Assembly: GCA_900546925.1 (NCBI GenBank)
Contig: UREV01000016.1
Span: forward strand, 1 to 57,626
DNA: 57,626 bases
Direction of reading: 5' to 3'
Source: an uncultured Bacteroides sp.
Lineage (GTDB): Bacteria > Bacteroidota > Bacteroidia > Bacteroidales > UBA932
Under the pieces are notes generated by a model that was given only the letters and a program-made list of their open reading frames with translations, did no database searches and was not told the DNA's origin. Every line of letters starts with the position of its first letter. The stretch's first letter is position 1. The translations under genes were made by a program, and so were the position numbers. This document shows, piece by piece, positions 18,093 through 27,690 of this stretch.

Positions 18093-18779
18093 ATGGCACA
18101 ATATATCGAGGCGAAATGCGCAGGATGCGGGGCTGTCAGCGAAATCCCGGCTTACAATATCATCAATGTGAAAGACCATCCGGAACTGAAGGAAAAGGTT
18201 AAGGACGGGTCAATGTTCGTGTGGGGTTGCATGAACTGCGGTAAGGTAAACTTGGCTGCTTTCCAGACGCTTTATCACGACCCCGACGAGAGTCTCATGA
18301 TATGGCTGATGCCGGATACGCTTTCCGACGCGGAAAAGCAAATGATTGAGCAGCATATGGTTGCGATTTCAGCTCAGCTCTCTTCAGACGAAAATGGTGA
18401 ACTTCTTAAAGGTTATACTCTCAGGAGGGTAAAGGATGCCGGTTCTCTGATAGAGAAGGTAAACATTTTCGATGCAGGACTGGATGACGTGGCCATGGAG
18501 ATGTGCAAATATGTCACCAAGATGGAGCTGGCCGAAAAGGCTCAGGACAAAGAGTCTGCTCTGGCCATCAGAAACGCATCTTTCAAGTTTTATAAGATAG
18601 ACGGACCGGACAATGATATCACATTCACCTATCCTTCAGAGGGCAAGATGGAGGGCGTCAAAATCGGTTTCAATACTTATGAGGACTGCAGGGGTATAAT
18701 AAAAAGAAACCCCGATGTCATTCCTGCACCGGGGTTTGCTATAGTAGATTCCGAATGGCTTTCCACTAAAATGAGGTAG
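18093..18779 (+). CDS. CpXC domain protein
   Basis: A 228-residue cytoplasmic protein whose N-terminus has two zinc-ribbon-like pairs: C9-A-G-C12 and C46-M-N-C49. This arrangement and the following text match CpXC domain proteins, which have no known function. The central region (about 60-160) is mainly helical. The first pair is C-A-G-C rather than the eponymous C-P-x-C. The 3' end of this gene contains the likely terminator of the convergent galK gene. Confidence 0.7.
   Translation: MAQYIEAKCAGCGAVSEIPAYNIINVKDHPELKEKVKDGSMFVWGCMNCGKVNLAAFQTLYHDPDESLMIWLMPDTLSDAEKQMIEQHMVAISAQLSSDENGELLKGYTLRRVKDAGSLIEKVNIFDAGLDDVAMEMCKYVTKMELAEKAQDKESALAIRNASFKFYKIDGPDNDITFTYPSEGKMEGVKIGFNTYEDCRGIIKRNPDVIPAPGFAIVDSEWLSTKMR
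18707..18737 (-). terminator. galK terminator inside the CpXC coding region
   Basis: A perfect 8-bp stem AAACCCCG / CGGGGTTT (18707-18714 and 18730-18737) lies in the last 75 bp of the convergent CpXC gene. Read on the minus strand it is followed at once by CTTTTTATTATA, the layout of an intrinsic terminator about 45 bp past the galK stop. Confidence 0.65.
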
Positions 18780-18780
18780 C

Positions 18781-19941
18781 TTAGTCCTCAAGTTTTCTGG
18801 CACCGTCACTTATGACTACGTCGTAAATCTTAGGTGCGTGTCCGAATTTCTCGGTAAATTTTTCTATGGCAGTGTTGATGAAATTGTCATAGAATTCTTC
18901 TTTCACGAGATTGATGGTACATCCTCCGAAACCGCCGCCCATTACACGTGAGCCGGTAACGTCGCATTTGCGTGCAAGACTATTGAGAAAATCCAACTCT
19001 GCGCAGCTCACTTCGTAAAGATGGCTAAGTCCGAAGTGTGTCTGGTACATCATTTCACCAACTGTCTCATAATCACCTCTTTCGAGGGCATCGCAAACAT
19101 CGAGGACTCTCTGTACTTCACCGATTACATACTCTGCTCTGAGGAAATCCTCCTCTGGAACCTGGTCGCGGACTTCCTCAAGCCAAACTCTCTTGGCGTC
19201 GCTGAGGAACTCTACATCACTGTGGTTCTTTCTGATGGCGGCACATACGTTCTCGCAAGACTGACGTCTCTTGTTGTATGCTGAAGAAGCAAGCTCATGT
19301 TTAACGCAAGAATCCAAAAGCACGAGTTTATATCCTGCCTGAACAGGATCGAACGGGAAGTATTTATATTCCATTGTCTTGCAGTTCAAGCGGATGAGGC
19401 TGCCTTTTTTTCCGAAGACAGAAGCGAACTGGTCCATGATTCCGCAGTTTACACCACAGTAGTTATGCTCAGTAGCTTGTCCGATCTTAGCAAGTTCGAA
19501 CTTGTCTATCTTATTATTGAATAGATAGTTGAGTGCGAATGCGAATGTACTTTCGAGGGCAGCTGATGATGACAGTCCGGCTCCGAGAGGAACGTCTCCT
19601 GCAAATACTGTATCGAAACCTTCTACCTTGCCGCCTCTCTTCATGGTTTCACGACATACACCGAAGATGTAGCAAGCCCAACTCTGCTGAGGTTTATCTT
19701 CTTCCTGAAGTCCAAACTCCACATACTCATCATAATCAAGTGAATATGCATGAACTTTATCAGTTCCGTTAACTTTTACCTCCGCTACGATACCTTTGTC
19801 GATAGCTCCCGGGAAGACATATCCTCCATTATAATCAGTATGTTCACCGATAAGATTAATACGTCCGGCGGAAGCGAACATCTCTCCCTCCTTTCCATAC
19901 AGGACTTTGAATTTGTCCTGAATCTTTGATTTCATATCCAT
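18781..19941 (-). CDS. galK: Galactokinase
   Basis: Phosphorylates galactose to galactose 1-phosphate in the Leloir pathway. The 386-residue GHMP kinase has all three signatures: GRINLIGEHTDYNGG (residues 26-40, sugar site), PLGAGLSSSAA (118-128, ATP loop), and the C-terminal GGGFGGCTI. It may start at ATG 19941 or at ATG 19935 two codons later. galM lies 8 kb to the left, and no galE or galT is visible. The stop is 1 bp from the convergent CpXC gene. Confidence 0.95.
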   Translation of the reverse strand: MDMKSKIQDKFKVLYGKEGEMFASAGRINLIGEHTDYNGGYVFPGAIDKGIVAEVKVNGTDKVHAYSLDYDEYVEFGLQEEDKPQQSWACYIFGVCRETMKRGGKVEGFDTVFAGDVPLGAGLSSSAALESTFAFALNYLFNNKIDKFELAKIGQATEHNYCGVNCGIMDQFASVFGKKGSLIRLNCKTMEYKYFPFDPVQAGYKLVLLDSCVKHELASSAYNKRRQSCENVCAAIRKNHSDVEFLSDAKRVWLEEVRDQVPEEDFLRAEYVIGEVQRVLDVCDALERGDYETVGEMMYQTHFGLSHLYEVSCAELDFLNSLARKCDVTGSRVMGGGFGGCTINLVKEEFYDNFINTAIEKFTEKFGHAPKIYDVVISDGARKLED

Positions 19942-19978
19942 AATGTATGTGGTGTTTTTGTATTTTCGTTTTAACTTT

Positions 19979-19986
19979 CAAATTTA
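19979..19986 (-). promoter_or_regulatory. -7 box for galK
   Basis: TAAATTTG on the minus strand, 37 bp before ATG 19941, matching TAnnTTTG. Confidence 0.55.
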
Positions 19987-20005
19987 GTAAGTTTCCACCT
20001 TATAA

Positions 20006-20965
20006 TCAATACTTGAGTAAAATCGGACAATGGTCGCTGACTCCTCCAAGATATCTTGGTCCCGAGTACGTTCTCAACGGCTTGATCCCGGAATGCACAT
20101 TATCCCATACCATAAGGAAAGGTATACGGACGATTTCCATCGACACATTTCGTGCCATTTCCGGCGCTACCCAGAACATATCAATCAAATCCCATTTTCC
20201 TTCGAATCTGATAGTTCCGAGACCCTGTGCACTGAGGGGCTCAGAGACATTGACAAGAACCTCTTTCAACTGCGTAAAAGCCTCAGCATCAGGCGTGTCG
20301 TTAAAATCTCCCATCACCGTAATATCGGAACAGCCGGCAGCATTGACAGAATCCGCGACAGCTTTCAGGCGGGCGGCAGCTTTTTCGCGCTTCCAGGCGG
20401 TCTTGCCTCCTCCGAATTTGGAGGGCAGATGGACCACGATGAAAGCTCTTTCTTTCTGGGCGCGGCGGTCGAAAAGGTTCACGAGGAGGATGTCTCTGGT
20501 TTCCAGCCCGTCGATGTGGCAGGGTTTGGACGAAATCAGGTCCATGGTTCCGGTATTCCAAAGCAGCGCAACGTCTATTCCCCGATGGTCGGGGGAGTCG
20601 TAATGCACTATCTTATAGCCGGTTTTCCTTAGCGAAGTGGAGTTTATCAGTTTGCTCAGAACTCCTCTGTTTTCGATTTCGGCGAGACCCATGACGTCGG
20701 GAAGTTTTCCGTATTCGTCGGATATCCAGAGCACGGATTTGGCGACCGCGTTGCATTTCGAATAGAATTTGCGTGCGGTCCAATGCCGTTTTCCTCCGGG
20801 TGTGAATTCCGTGTCTGAATCGCCGTTCCCGCCGTCGATCCAGTCGAAAAAGTTCTCGAGATTCCAGAATAATACGATATTATCCTGAGACTGCGCGTTT
20901 ATCCGCGCGCAAAAAGCTGTCGCACTGATTATTAAGGTCAATGCCAATTTAACTCCTCTGCCCAT
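20006..20965 (-). CDS. Exported endonuclease/exonuclease/phosphatase family protein
   Basis: A 319-residue EEP-fold (DNase I-like) metal-dependent phosphoesterase. It has an N-terminal signal peptide (about 1-24, ending INAQ), so it acts outside the cytoplasm. Active-site pieces are visible: WNLENFF near residue 34, the LAEIEN motif near 94, VVHLPSKFGG near 177, GDFNDTP near 223, and SDHCPI near the C-terminus. Substrates could be nucleic acid, lipid phosphates or others. It begins 15 bp after the ychF stop and is likely cotranscribed. Confidence 0.85.
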   Translation of the reverse strand: MGRGVKLALTLIISATAFCARINAQSQDNIVLFWNLENFFDWIDGGNGDSDTEFTPGGKRHWTARKFYSKCNAVAKSVLWISDEYGKLPDVMGLAEIENRGVLSKLINSTSLRKTGYKIVHYDSPDHRGIDVALLWNTGTMDLISSKPCHIDGLETRDILLVNLFDRRAQKERAFIVVHLPSKFGGGKTAWKREKAAARLKAVADSVNAAGCSDITVMGDFNDTPDAEAFTQLKEVLVNVSEPLSAQGLGTIRFEGKWDLIDMFWVAPEMARNVSMEIVRIPFLMVWDNVHSGIKPLRTYSGPRYLGGVSDHCPILLKY

Positions 20966-20980
20966 CCCCTCTGTTGCTTT

Positions 20981-22081
20981 TTAGACGTTGAACAGGAAGT
21001 GCATTATGTCGCCGTCCTGGACGATGTATTCTTTTCCCTCCGTAGCGAGCTTTCCTGCAGCCCTTACAGCGGCTTCCGACTTATAGTGGATAAAGTCCTC
21101 ATATTTTATAACTTCGGCGCGTATAAAGCCTTTTTCGAAGTCGGAGTGGATTACACCGGCTGCCTTAGGGGCTTTGTCGCCTTTGTTGATGGTCCAGGCT
21201 CTACATTCGTCTGCGCCTGCGGTAAAGAAGGTCTGGAGGCCGAGAAGGTCGTATGCTCCGCGGATAAGGCGGGCTGAACCTGACTCGGAGAGGCCCATTT
21301 CTTCGAGGAACATTTGTCTGTCCTCATAGCTGTCCATTTCTGCAATATCAGACTCTGTTCTGGCTGAAATTATCAGGATCTCAGCATGTTCGTCTTTGGT
21401 GGCTTCACGTACAGCATCCACGTAAGCATTTCCGTTCACAGCTGACTTGTCGTCCACGTTGCAGACGTACATTACAGGCTTGTTTGTGAGGAGGAACAGG
21501 TCGTGGGCCAATGACTCCTCCTCTGGTCCTATTTCCACTGTACGGCATGATTTTCCTGCTTCGAGAGCGCTCTTGTACCTGAGCAGAAGGTCCATAAGTT
21601 TCTTTGCGTCTTTGTCGCCTCCTGTCTGAGCCTGCTTCTGTACTTTAGAAAGTCTGGCTTCTACAGTTTCCAAGTCCTTGATCTGCAACTCCGTATCTAC
21701 TACTTCCTTATCTCTTACAGGGTTTACCGATCCGTCTACATGGACGATGTTGCCGTCATCGAAGCATCTGAGGACATGGAGAATTGCGTCGGTTTCACGG
21801 ATATTTGCAAGGAATTGGTTACCAAGACCTTCGCCCTTGCTCGCACCTTTTACGAGACCTGCGATATCGACGATATCTACAGTGGCAGGAACTACTTTCT
21901 TAGGGTTGCACAAGTCAGCAAGAGCTTCCAGTCTTTTATCAGGGACATTGGTAGATCCGAGATTAGGTTCGATGGTACAGAACGGGAAATTGGCGCTCTG
22001 TGCTCTTCCTGAGCTGATACAGTTGAACAATGTGGATTTTCCTACATTAGGAAGGCCCACTATACCGCATTTAAGTGACAT
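20981..22081 (-). CDS. ychF: Redox-regulated ATPase YchF (OLA1-like)
   Basis: Universal Obg-related P-loop protein of 366 residues that binds ATP rather than GTP and associates with ribosomes. Visible parts are the Walker A GLPNVGKST (residues 8-16), the DIAGLVKGASKGEGLGN switch II block, the coiled-coil insert around residues 120-190, and a C-terminal TGS domain ending in IVQDGDIMHFLFNV. Length fits the family. It is the first gene of a pair with the exported EEP gene. Confidence 0.97.
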   Translation of the reverse strand: MSLKCGIVGLPNVGKSTLFNCISSGRAQSANFPFCTIEPNLGSTNVPDKRLEALADLCNPKKVVPATVDIVDIAGLVKGASKGEGLGNQFLANIRETDAILHVLRCFDDGNIVHVDGSVNPVRDKEVVDTELQIKDLETVEARLSKVQKQAQTGGDKDAKKLMDLLLRYKSALEAGKSCRTVEIGPEEESLAHDLFLLTNKPVMYVCNVDDKSAVNGNAYVDAVREATKDEHAEILIISARTESDIAEMDSYEDRQMFLEEMGLSESGSARLIRGAYDLLGLQTFFTAGADECRAWTINKGDKAPKAAGVIHSDFEKGFIRAEVIKYEDFIHYKSEAAVRAAGKLATEGKEYIVQDGDIMHFLFNV

Positions 22082-22129
22082 ATAAAGTATTTTTTATTTC
22101 TAATTCTGTCGTCCTTACGGACGGAACTG

Positions 22130-22137
22130 CAAATTTA
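22130..22137 (-). promoter_or_regulatory. -7 box for ychF, followed by a small 5' hairpin
   Basis: TAAATTTG on the minus strand, 48 bp before ATG 22081. The inverted repeat CGTCC-TTAC-GGACG at 22110-22123 would form a hairpin close to the 5' end of the transcript. Confidence 0.5.
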
Positions 22138-22147
22138 GCAATAAAAA

Positions 22148-22171
22148 AGAGACTGACATAAGCCAGTCTCT
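22148..22171 (-). terminator. Terminator of the PpiD-like gene
   Basis: An 8-bp perfect stem AGAGACTG / CAGTCTCT with an 8-nt loop, followed on the minus strand by TTTTTTAT. It separates the PpiD-like gene from ychF. Confidence 0.8.
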
Positions 22172-22223
22172 CATATTTAAGTATTAGCGTTTCTATTTAT
22201 AGAACTTAACTTGCGAAACTCTA

Positions 22224-24317
22224 TTAATAGAATCTTGCTCTGTTATCCTTCACGTCAGCATCTGTCATCATAACTGGGATGATCATCTGTGAAGAGTACA
22301 TATTCATCTGAGCCTGACGATTCTTGGCATCATCTTCTGTGAAGAATGCGCCTGTCTCGCGGTTAGTTACTTTGTAGACGTATACTCCGATAGAACCTGC
22401 TACAGGAGCGCTTACCTTACCGACAGGGGCTACAGAAACGGCACCGATGAACTTAGGATCGAGGCCCTGAGCGTTCATGGAAGCGAATGCTACACCTGAG
22501 TGTGAGCTTACTGTAGTTCCAAGCTTCTCAGCGATAGCCTGGAGATCTGTAAGACCATTTATCTTTTCAGCAACCTCTGCAGTCTTCTTTTCTGCAAGTT
22601 TCTCATAGTAAAGCTGCTGCTTGATTCCTGAAGAAACTTCCTGAACAGTAGCGTAGCCTTCTTTGTGAATTCCACGTACAGTAGCGATGATAAAGTAGTT
22701 GTTGTCTACAGTCATGATGTTGGAAACCTTGCCGACTTTGTTTTCGAAAGCCCAACGGGTAACTTCTTTCGCATTGCTGATAGAACCCAGTCTGTCAGAT
22801 CCTTCTGCGATACCGTTTGCAGGATGTGAGTATACTCCGAGAGTGTCTACAGCCTTTCTGTAGTTGTCATAGCTGCCTGCAGCGGCTACAGCGAACTTGT
22901 TGGCCTGTGCGTATACGCCTGAGAATGTCTCCTTGCTTGCAAGAGTCTCTTTATAGAGAATAGCCACTTTTTTCTTGAGTACAGGAGCGGTAGTCTTGGA
23001 AACTTCCACTACGTGTGTACCATACTGTGTCTTAAGAACAAATGGCTTGTCTTTAGCGGCTGTCATAACTGACTCGAAACCAGGGATCATATAGGTCTGG
23101 GTCATCCAGCCGATGTTTCCTTTCTCGCCGTCAGCGGCAGAATTCTGGTCGTTTGAATAGAGAGCTACGAGGTTGGCGAAGTTGCCGCCTTTCTCGATAA
23201 CAGTCTTGAGGCTATCTGCTTTCTTGTCAGCATCTTCGCCCTGGAGAAGGATGTGCTTTACATATACTGAGTCAGGAATCATCTTGGTATCCATGATTCT
23301 TGCCACGTAGAAGTCGTTACCTTTCTCGATAACGTTGGAAACATTGCCTTCACCATTCCATACGAAGTTCTCTACATCAGAAGAAACTGTGTTGAGCTCT
23401 CCTTTCTTGAAGTAGATATCATCGTAAGGTCTGTCTGAGTTCTTCATAAGGAAAGACTTCATGTTGGATGCAGTTGCGAACTCATCGTAAAGTTCTTCAA
23501 CTTTCTTTCCTTCAGCAGCCACGTCCTTTGCAGATGGTTTTACCTCATATACAACATACTCGATGTCGCGGCTTGCGTTCTGCTTGAAGAACTTCTTGTG
23601 TGAATTATAGTAATTCTTTATCTCACTGTCAGATACGACGATGGTAGAATCCTGCTGGTATCCGAAAGGCACCATTACGAAATCCACATCTGAAGTAATG
23701 TTGTTCTCAGCCACAGTTCTCTTGAGCATAAGCGGAGTCATGACATTGCTCTGGTTGAACAATGAAGAGTACTTTGCGAACAATTCCTGATTGAAGACAG
23801 AGCTCTGGAGATAATTCCAATATAGTCTGAGGTTTCCAGTCTGGTCAGAATCGAGGTTATTTACAAGCTGAATCAAGTTAGCTTTGGAGAAAACACCGTT
23901 TTCATCCATAAATGCCGGATTCTGCGCAATGAGTGGGGAAATCATATTTCCTGTAGTAAGGTCTACCATTTCAGCCTTTCCTACATCGAGACCAGCCTCT
24001 CTTGCTCTCTCCACGAAAAGATATTTGTAAACGAGATCCTGCCAAGCAGTATTTCTGATCTGAGCCTGCTGTTCTGCACCCTGAGCAGAAGAACCGGTCA
24101 TAAACTCATTGATAGTAGAGAATCTCTGTACATCCTCCTGGAAGTCGTTGTATGATACAGACTTTCCATTAATTTCTCCCACGTCATACTTGGAAGACAT
24201 TCCATTAAATGCGGAAATAAGCTCGTTCGGGTCAATGATGAATGACAACAAGCCTAAAGCGATGATGATAGATACCGCCATACCGAATTTAACGCGCAAC
24301 TTTTCTAGAACCGCCAT
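22224..24317 (-). CDS. PpiD/SurA-like peptidylprolyl isomerase
   Basis: Membrane-anchored periplasmic folding factor of 697 residues. It has one N-terminal transmembrane helix (about residues 13-30), a SurA-N-like chaperone region (about 35-240), and a parvulin-type PPIase domain (about 340-450: VKHILLQGEDADKKADSL, then FANLVALYSNDQNSA and GDIGWM-like GNIGWMTQTYMIPGFE). A second, degenerate parvulin-like part follows. It probably helps outer membrane proteins fold. In many Bacteroidales it follows lptC and a CNNM-type membrane protein; here it follows lptC directly. Codon use is strongly biased, suggesting high expression. A TATCTTCG box at 24358-24365 may be its promoter. Confidence 0.88.
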   Translation of the reverse strand: MAVLEKLRVKFGMAVSIIIALGLLSFIIDPNELISAFNGMSSKYDVGEINGKSVSYNDFQEDVQRFSTINEFMTGSSAQGAEQQAQIRNTAWQDLVYKYLFVERAREAGLDVGKAEMVDLTTGNMISPLIAQNPAFMDENGVFSKANLIQLVNNLDSDQTGNLRLYWNYLQSSVFNQELFAKYSSLFNQSNVMTPLMLKRTVAENNITSDVDFVMVPFGYQQDSTIVVSDSEIKNYYNSHKKFFKQNASRDIEYVVYEVKPSAKDVAAEGKKVEELYDEFATASNMKSFLMKNSDRPYDDIYFKKGELNTVSSDVENFVWNGEGNVSNVIEKGNDFYVARIMDTKMIPDSVYVKHILLQGEDADKKADSLKTVIEKGGNFANLVALYSNDQNSAADGEKGNIGWMTQTYMIPGFESVMTAAKDKPFVLKTQYGTHVVEVSKTTAPVLKKKVAILYKETLASKETFSGVYAQANKFAVAAAGSYDNYRKAVDTLGVYSHPANGIAEGSDRLGSISNAKEVTRWAFENKVGKVSNIMTVDNNYFIIATVRGIHKEGYATVQEVSSGIKQQLYYEKLAEKKTAEVAEKINGLTDLQAIAEKLGTTVSSHSGVAFASMNAQGLDPKFIGAVSVAPVGKVSAPVAGSIGVYVYKVTNRETGAFFTEDDAKNRQAQMNMYSSQMIIPVMMTDADVKDNRARFY

Positions 24318-24387
24318 TGTTTTTATAGTTATTTTAGATTTATATCAATTAAGGACACGAAGATAGTAATTTTCCTGGAAATCAGCA

Positions 24388-24996
24388 TTATTTTTTTAAC
24401 AGAGGACCTATAAAGTTGACCGAATCGACAGGAACGTAGGTCGTATCCTTCACGATTACCGCAAAATTATTGAAAGGCTTAAGAATTATGGAGTTCCGCG
24501 CTCTTTCGTCTGAACGCATTCCATATCCCTGCATAAGACCGTCATGAGAATACATGCGGACATAGCAGTCTGTATATATTTCTTTCTTGGTCCTGTCCCA
24601 ATAAATAGTATCTGTTTCCATTGTCTGCTGCTTTACGATATTCCGAACAACAACATTACCGAAGGCTTTCCATATCTCTTCGTCCGTTTTCTTGTCCTTT
24701 TCGTGGCTTGCTTCGTCCGATCTGATGGTGGATTCCAATACTTCATCATCAGTGTATGCATAGACTTTTATACCCTCCGGAAAATAATCGTAAGACAGGG
24801 AATCGTTGTCGTAATGCTCCATCTTGGGAGTAGCGACACGCATCTGAATCTTACCGTTTTCAGTCTGAAGCATATACATGGTATCTACAGTCTGAAGAGG
24901 GGTTTTGGTCAAATCAAGTCTATCTGCAACAGATAATTTGGATTTACATGAATAAACGACGAAAGCAACCGCGGTTGCGGTTGCTATCATCCTCAT
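24388..24996 (-). CDS. lptC: LPS export protein LptC (lipoprotein type)
   Basis: Part of the Lpt bridge that carries lipopolysaccharide from the inner to the outer membrane. The protein has a short hydrophobic N-terminus with a lipobox-like VVYSC, then a beta-rich body ending near IGPLLKK, as expected for Bacteroidota LptC. I start at ATG 24996 (MRMIATATA, 202 residues); an upstream TTG at 25017 is also in frame. It is the last gene of coaX-OMP-TPR-lptC, about 30 bp after the TPR gene. Confidence 0.8.
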   Translation of the reverse strand: MRMIATATAVAFVVYSCKSKLSVADRLDLTKTPLQTVDTMYMLQTENGKIQMRVATPKMEHYDNDSLSYDYFPEGIKVYAYTDDEVLESTIRSDEASHEKDKKTDEEIWKAFGNVVVRNIVKQQTMETDTIYWDRTKKEIYTDCYVRMYSHDGLMQGYGMRSDERARNSIILKPFNNFAVIVKDTTYVPVDSVNFIGPLLKK

Positions 24997-25026
24997 GATA
25001 TTTGTATATCTTCCCAATTGTAAAGA

Positions 25027-26352
25027 TTACTTCTGAGTCCTTACAGTAGTAGTAGCTCTCATACCGCCGCAAGAAACTGTATAAGACTGACCGTCAGTAA
25101 GGTTGTACATGAATGCCTCAGCAGTCTGAGGATAGTAAACCCTGTACTGCGAAATCATTCTGTTGCAATCTTCAGCGAGAGATGCATCAGCAGCTTTAGC
25201 TCTTTCCATATAGTCTACAGCTACCCAATATGGAGCTCTTCTGGAAATTTCGTCGCCACCGCAAGATGTTGCACCCCAGATAGTTCCTATAAGGAAGTAA
25301 ACTTTTCCTGCGTAACTTGAAGAAAGTTCCTTAGCTTTCTCAGCGAATGTTATAGCCTGTGGGTTACGTCCGTTCTTCACGCAGAATGCAGCAGCCTCAT
25401 AGTTGTAGTCAGCGGCTGTTTCAGTCTCGAGGTCTGTGTAAGCCAATGCCTCTGAAATGTATGAGAGTGCTTCATCCACATTACATCTGGAAGCATTCAA
25501 CCTGTAAAGGAAGTATGCAGACTGTGAAGTAGGCTGAAGTTTGTGGAGTGAAGTAGCGGCCTTCAAATAAAGGTCATTATCTGTACAGTTCTCAGCAGAA
25601 CTCATCATCTTCACGATATTGGAAACGAGTGCAAGATCCTCTGGTGCAGCCTCGTATCTTGGAGTGTAAACTTCGAGAATCTTCTCGCAGCTTGCCACTT
25701 TACTGCTGATGAACAAGCTCTCCATATCGCCTCTGATTTTCTCGATATCAGCTTTCGCGTTCTCATCTGCAGGAACTATCTGATCCAAAAACGCCATATC
25801 GTTCTGATAAATTCCGATAAGTGCATCAGCATCTATCTTCTCATCCTGGTAAAGCTGGATAGAAGCATTCAAATCGAAGAGAAGAATTGTAGGCTTTGAT
25901 TTCTCTTTGTTCTTGGAGATAATCTCAGTAAGTCCTTCATGAAGCTTCGCAGGATCATTCTTATAGTAGTTAGCCATATCGAAGCCCATATTGTTAAGTG
26001 CTGTAACTGAGTACTTAGGATAGAATTCAGCACGTGTTTTATGGATAGTCATAAGAGTATCCACGAGCGCTGCCCTATATGTAGCATCCTGTGTCTTCTT
26101 AATAAGGTTTCTCACAAGAGATGTACCGTCAATAAGCATGGTCTGGTTTGCTGTAGGAGGACACAATGAATAAGCTTTTCTCCAGTTAGGCAAAGCAGAA
26201 TCGAAGTTCTTGCTCTTGTAATACTCCTTGTAGTAAGACAAGTACTTGATACATTCAGCACTGTCTGCGCCATACTTGCCCTGGGCGGACATTACGTTTC
26301 CGCCAAAAATCATCATGAACGCCGAAGCGATGATAAAGGTGAATTTTTTCAT
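25027..26352 (-). CDS. Exported tetratricopeptide-repeat protein
   Basis: A 441-residue secreted protein with a signal peptide (about 1-23, ending MSAQ) and helical repeats through most of its length, including a clear TPR-like block near residues 280-360 (YFLYRLNASRCNVDEALSY and the following helices). The C-terminus is beta-like. It lies between a barrel-type outer membrane protein and lptC, an order seen in other Bacteroidales, so a role in envelope assembly is plausible but not shown. Codon use suggests strong expression. Confidence 0.75.
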   Translation of the reverse strand: MKKFTFIIASAFMMIFGGNVMSAQGKYGADSAECIKYLSYYKEYYKSKNFDSALPNWRKAYSLCPPTANQTMLIDGTSLVRNLIKKTQDATYRAALVDTLMTIHKTRAEFYPKYSVTALNNMGFDMANYYKNDPAKLHEGLTEIISKNKEKSKPTILLFDLNASIQLYQDEKIDADALIGIYQNDMAFLDQIVPADENAKADIEKIRGDMESLFISSKVASCEKILEVYTPRYEAAPEDLALVSNIVKMMSSAENCTDNDLYLKAATSLHKLQPTSQSAYFLYRLNASRCNVDEALSYISEALAYTDLETETAADYNYEAAAFCVKNGRNPQAITFAEKAKELSSSYAGKVYFLIGTIWGATSCGGDEISRRAPYWVAVDYMERAKAADASLAEDCNRMISQYRVYYPQTAEAFMYNLTDGQSYTVSCGGMRATTTVRTQK

Positions 26353-26370
26353 GTTATTAATAACGTTTAA

Positions 26371-27690
26371 TTATTCATATTTAGGCTTCTGGAACCAGAT
26401 ATCGTGGATATTGAAGCCGATTACAAGTTTGGCATATCTTTCACGGATCATAGTTCCCGAATTCGTTCCTCTCTGGCCCAGATCCACTCCTATGGAAACT
26501 CCGTTATACCACCTGAACACAGGGAATGTTATACCGAGGGTTATGCCGAAAGAGTTTACATCTTTACCGTCAAGTTTATAGTAATCGCGATTATAATAAG
26601 CTCCTGCCCTGTATGAACATCTTCTCATGTAGTATCTGATGTCGTTAGGGTTAGGTACTATTTCGAAACCTGCACGGAAGGACTGGGAGTAAGTCGTGGA
26701 GAACTTCGCATCACCGGCATTGGCAAAACCTATCACATTCTCGAGGTTCGAGTTGCGCCAGTCGGATCTGGTGTAGTTGAACTCGGCGCGCCAGCGGTCG
26801 CCCTTCTTGAGCGCGATTCCCACTCCGTATTCTGAGGCTAATTTCACGTTGCTTCCGTGGGAGAGAGTGTCCGTTTTGTATTTCAGGGTATCGGTCACGC
26901 TGGATACGGTAGCATATTTATAATCAGTCACATAGCCTTTAAGTTTCGACGATGTCTTGTATGTGGCGCCGACGGTGAGGGATAATCCTGAAGGCAACGC
27001 CTGCTCGTATTGTACTCCGAAATTTCCTCCTATCGCATTAAGATTCAGTATATATCCACTGTAAACGTCTCTATATGAAGACTCAGAGAAGTTCATTATC
27101 GTAGATTTGTCGATATTTCCGAAGTAGTAGAGGAACTGCGCTCCCACTGAGAGTTTGTTCCAGAATGTTGCTGCGCCTCCTGCAAATATCTGATATACAC
27201 CGCCTTCACCATATGATCTGTAGTTAATGTTACCTACGCTGCCGATGAGGGAAGGATCGGTGATGTCGTGGGAAAAGTCGTATCCCATGGAACTGTACGG
27301 TGATATTCCCGCCACGAAGGCTGACTTCTTATATATAGGCACTGTAAATGCTACATTGGATATATTGAGAAGGTTGCTTGCAGATTTCACATCACCCTGT
27401 TTATAAAGTTTACCTTCGCCGACGAGACCGAAGTCCATCATGAAAGAGAGGGTGTCGCGTGCAGTTATGGCTGCCGGATTCAGGTAATTTATGAATCTGT
27501 GATTCCTGGAGGCGATTCCTGTTCCGCCCATGCTCAGGTTATAAGCTGTACCCTGACGGCATATGTCACCCATTCCGAATACAGAATAAGGTGAATATGA
27601 GCTATAAGCTCCCTCTTGTGCGTTTACAAAGTTACATCCAAAAAGAAGTAATGCAACGCACGCTATTTTACTCTTAAATTTAATCGGCAT
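26371..27690 (-). CDS. Outer membrane barrel protein, FadL/PorV-like appearance
   Basis: A 439-residue exported beta-barrel. The signal peptide (about 1-21, ending VNAQ) precedes the Bacteroidota pattern SSYSPYSVFGMGD and GGTGIA, found in families of OmpP1/FadL-like barrels. The rest is alternating amphipathic strands ending in a terminal strand. I start at ATG 27690, which overlaps the coaX stop by 11 bp, evidence of coupling. An in-frame TTG at 27702 is less likely. The specific substrate or partner is unknown. Confidence 0.75.
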   Translation of the reverse strand: MPIKFKSKIACVALLLFGCNFVNAQEGAYSSYSPYSVFGMGDICRQGTAYNLSMGGTGIASRNHRFINYLNPAAITARDTLSFMMDFGLVGEGKLYKQGDVKSASNLLNISNVAFTVPIYKKSAFVAGISPYSSMGYDFSHDITDPSLIGSVGNINYRSYGEGGVYQIFAGGAATFWNKLSVGAQFLYYFGNIDKSTIMNFSESSYRDVYSGYILNLNAIGGNFGVQYEQALPSGLSLTVGATYKTSSKLKGYVTDYKYATVSSVTDTLKYKTDTLSHGSNVKLASEYGVGIALKKGDRWRAEFNYTRSDWRNSNLENVIGFANAGDAKFSTTYSQSFRAGFEIVPNPNDIRYYMRRCSYRAGAYYNRDYYKLDGKDVNSFGITLGITFPVFRWYNGVSIGVDLGQRGTNSGTMIRERYAKLVIGFNIHDIWFQKPKYE

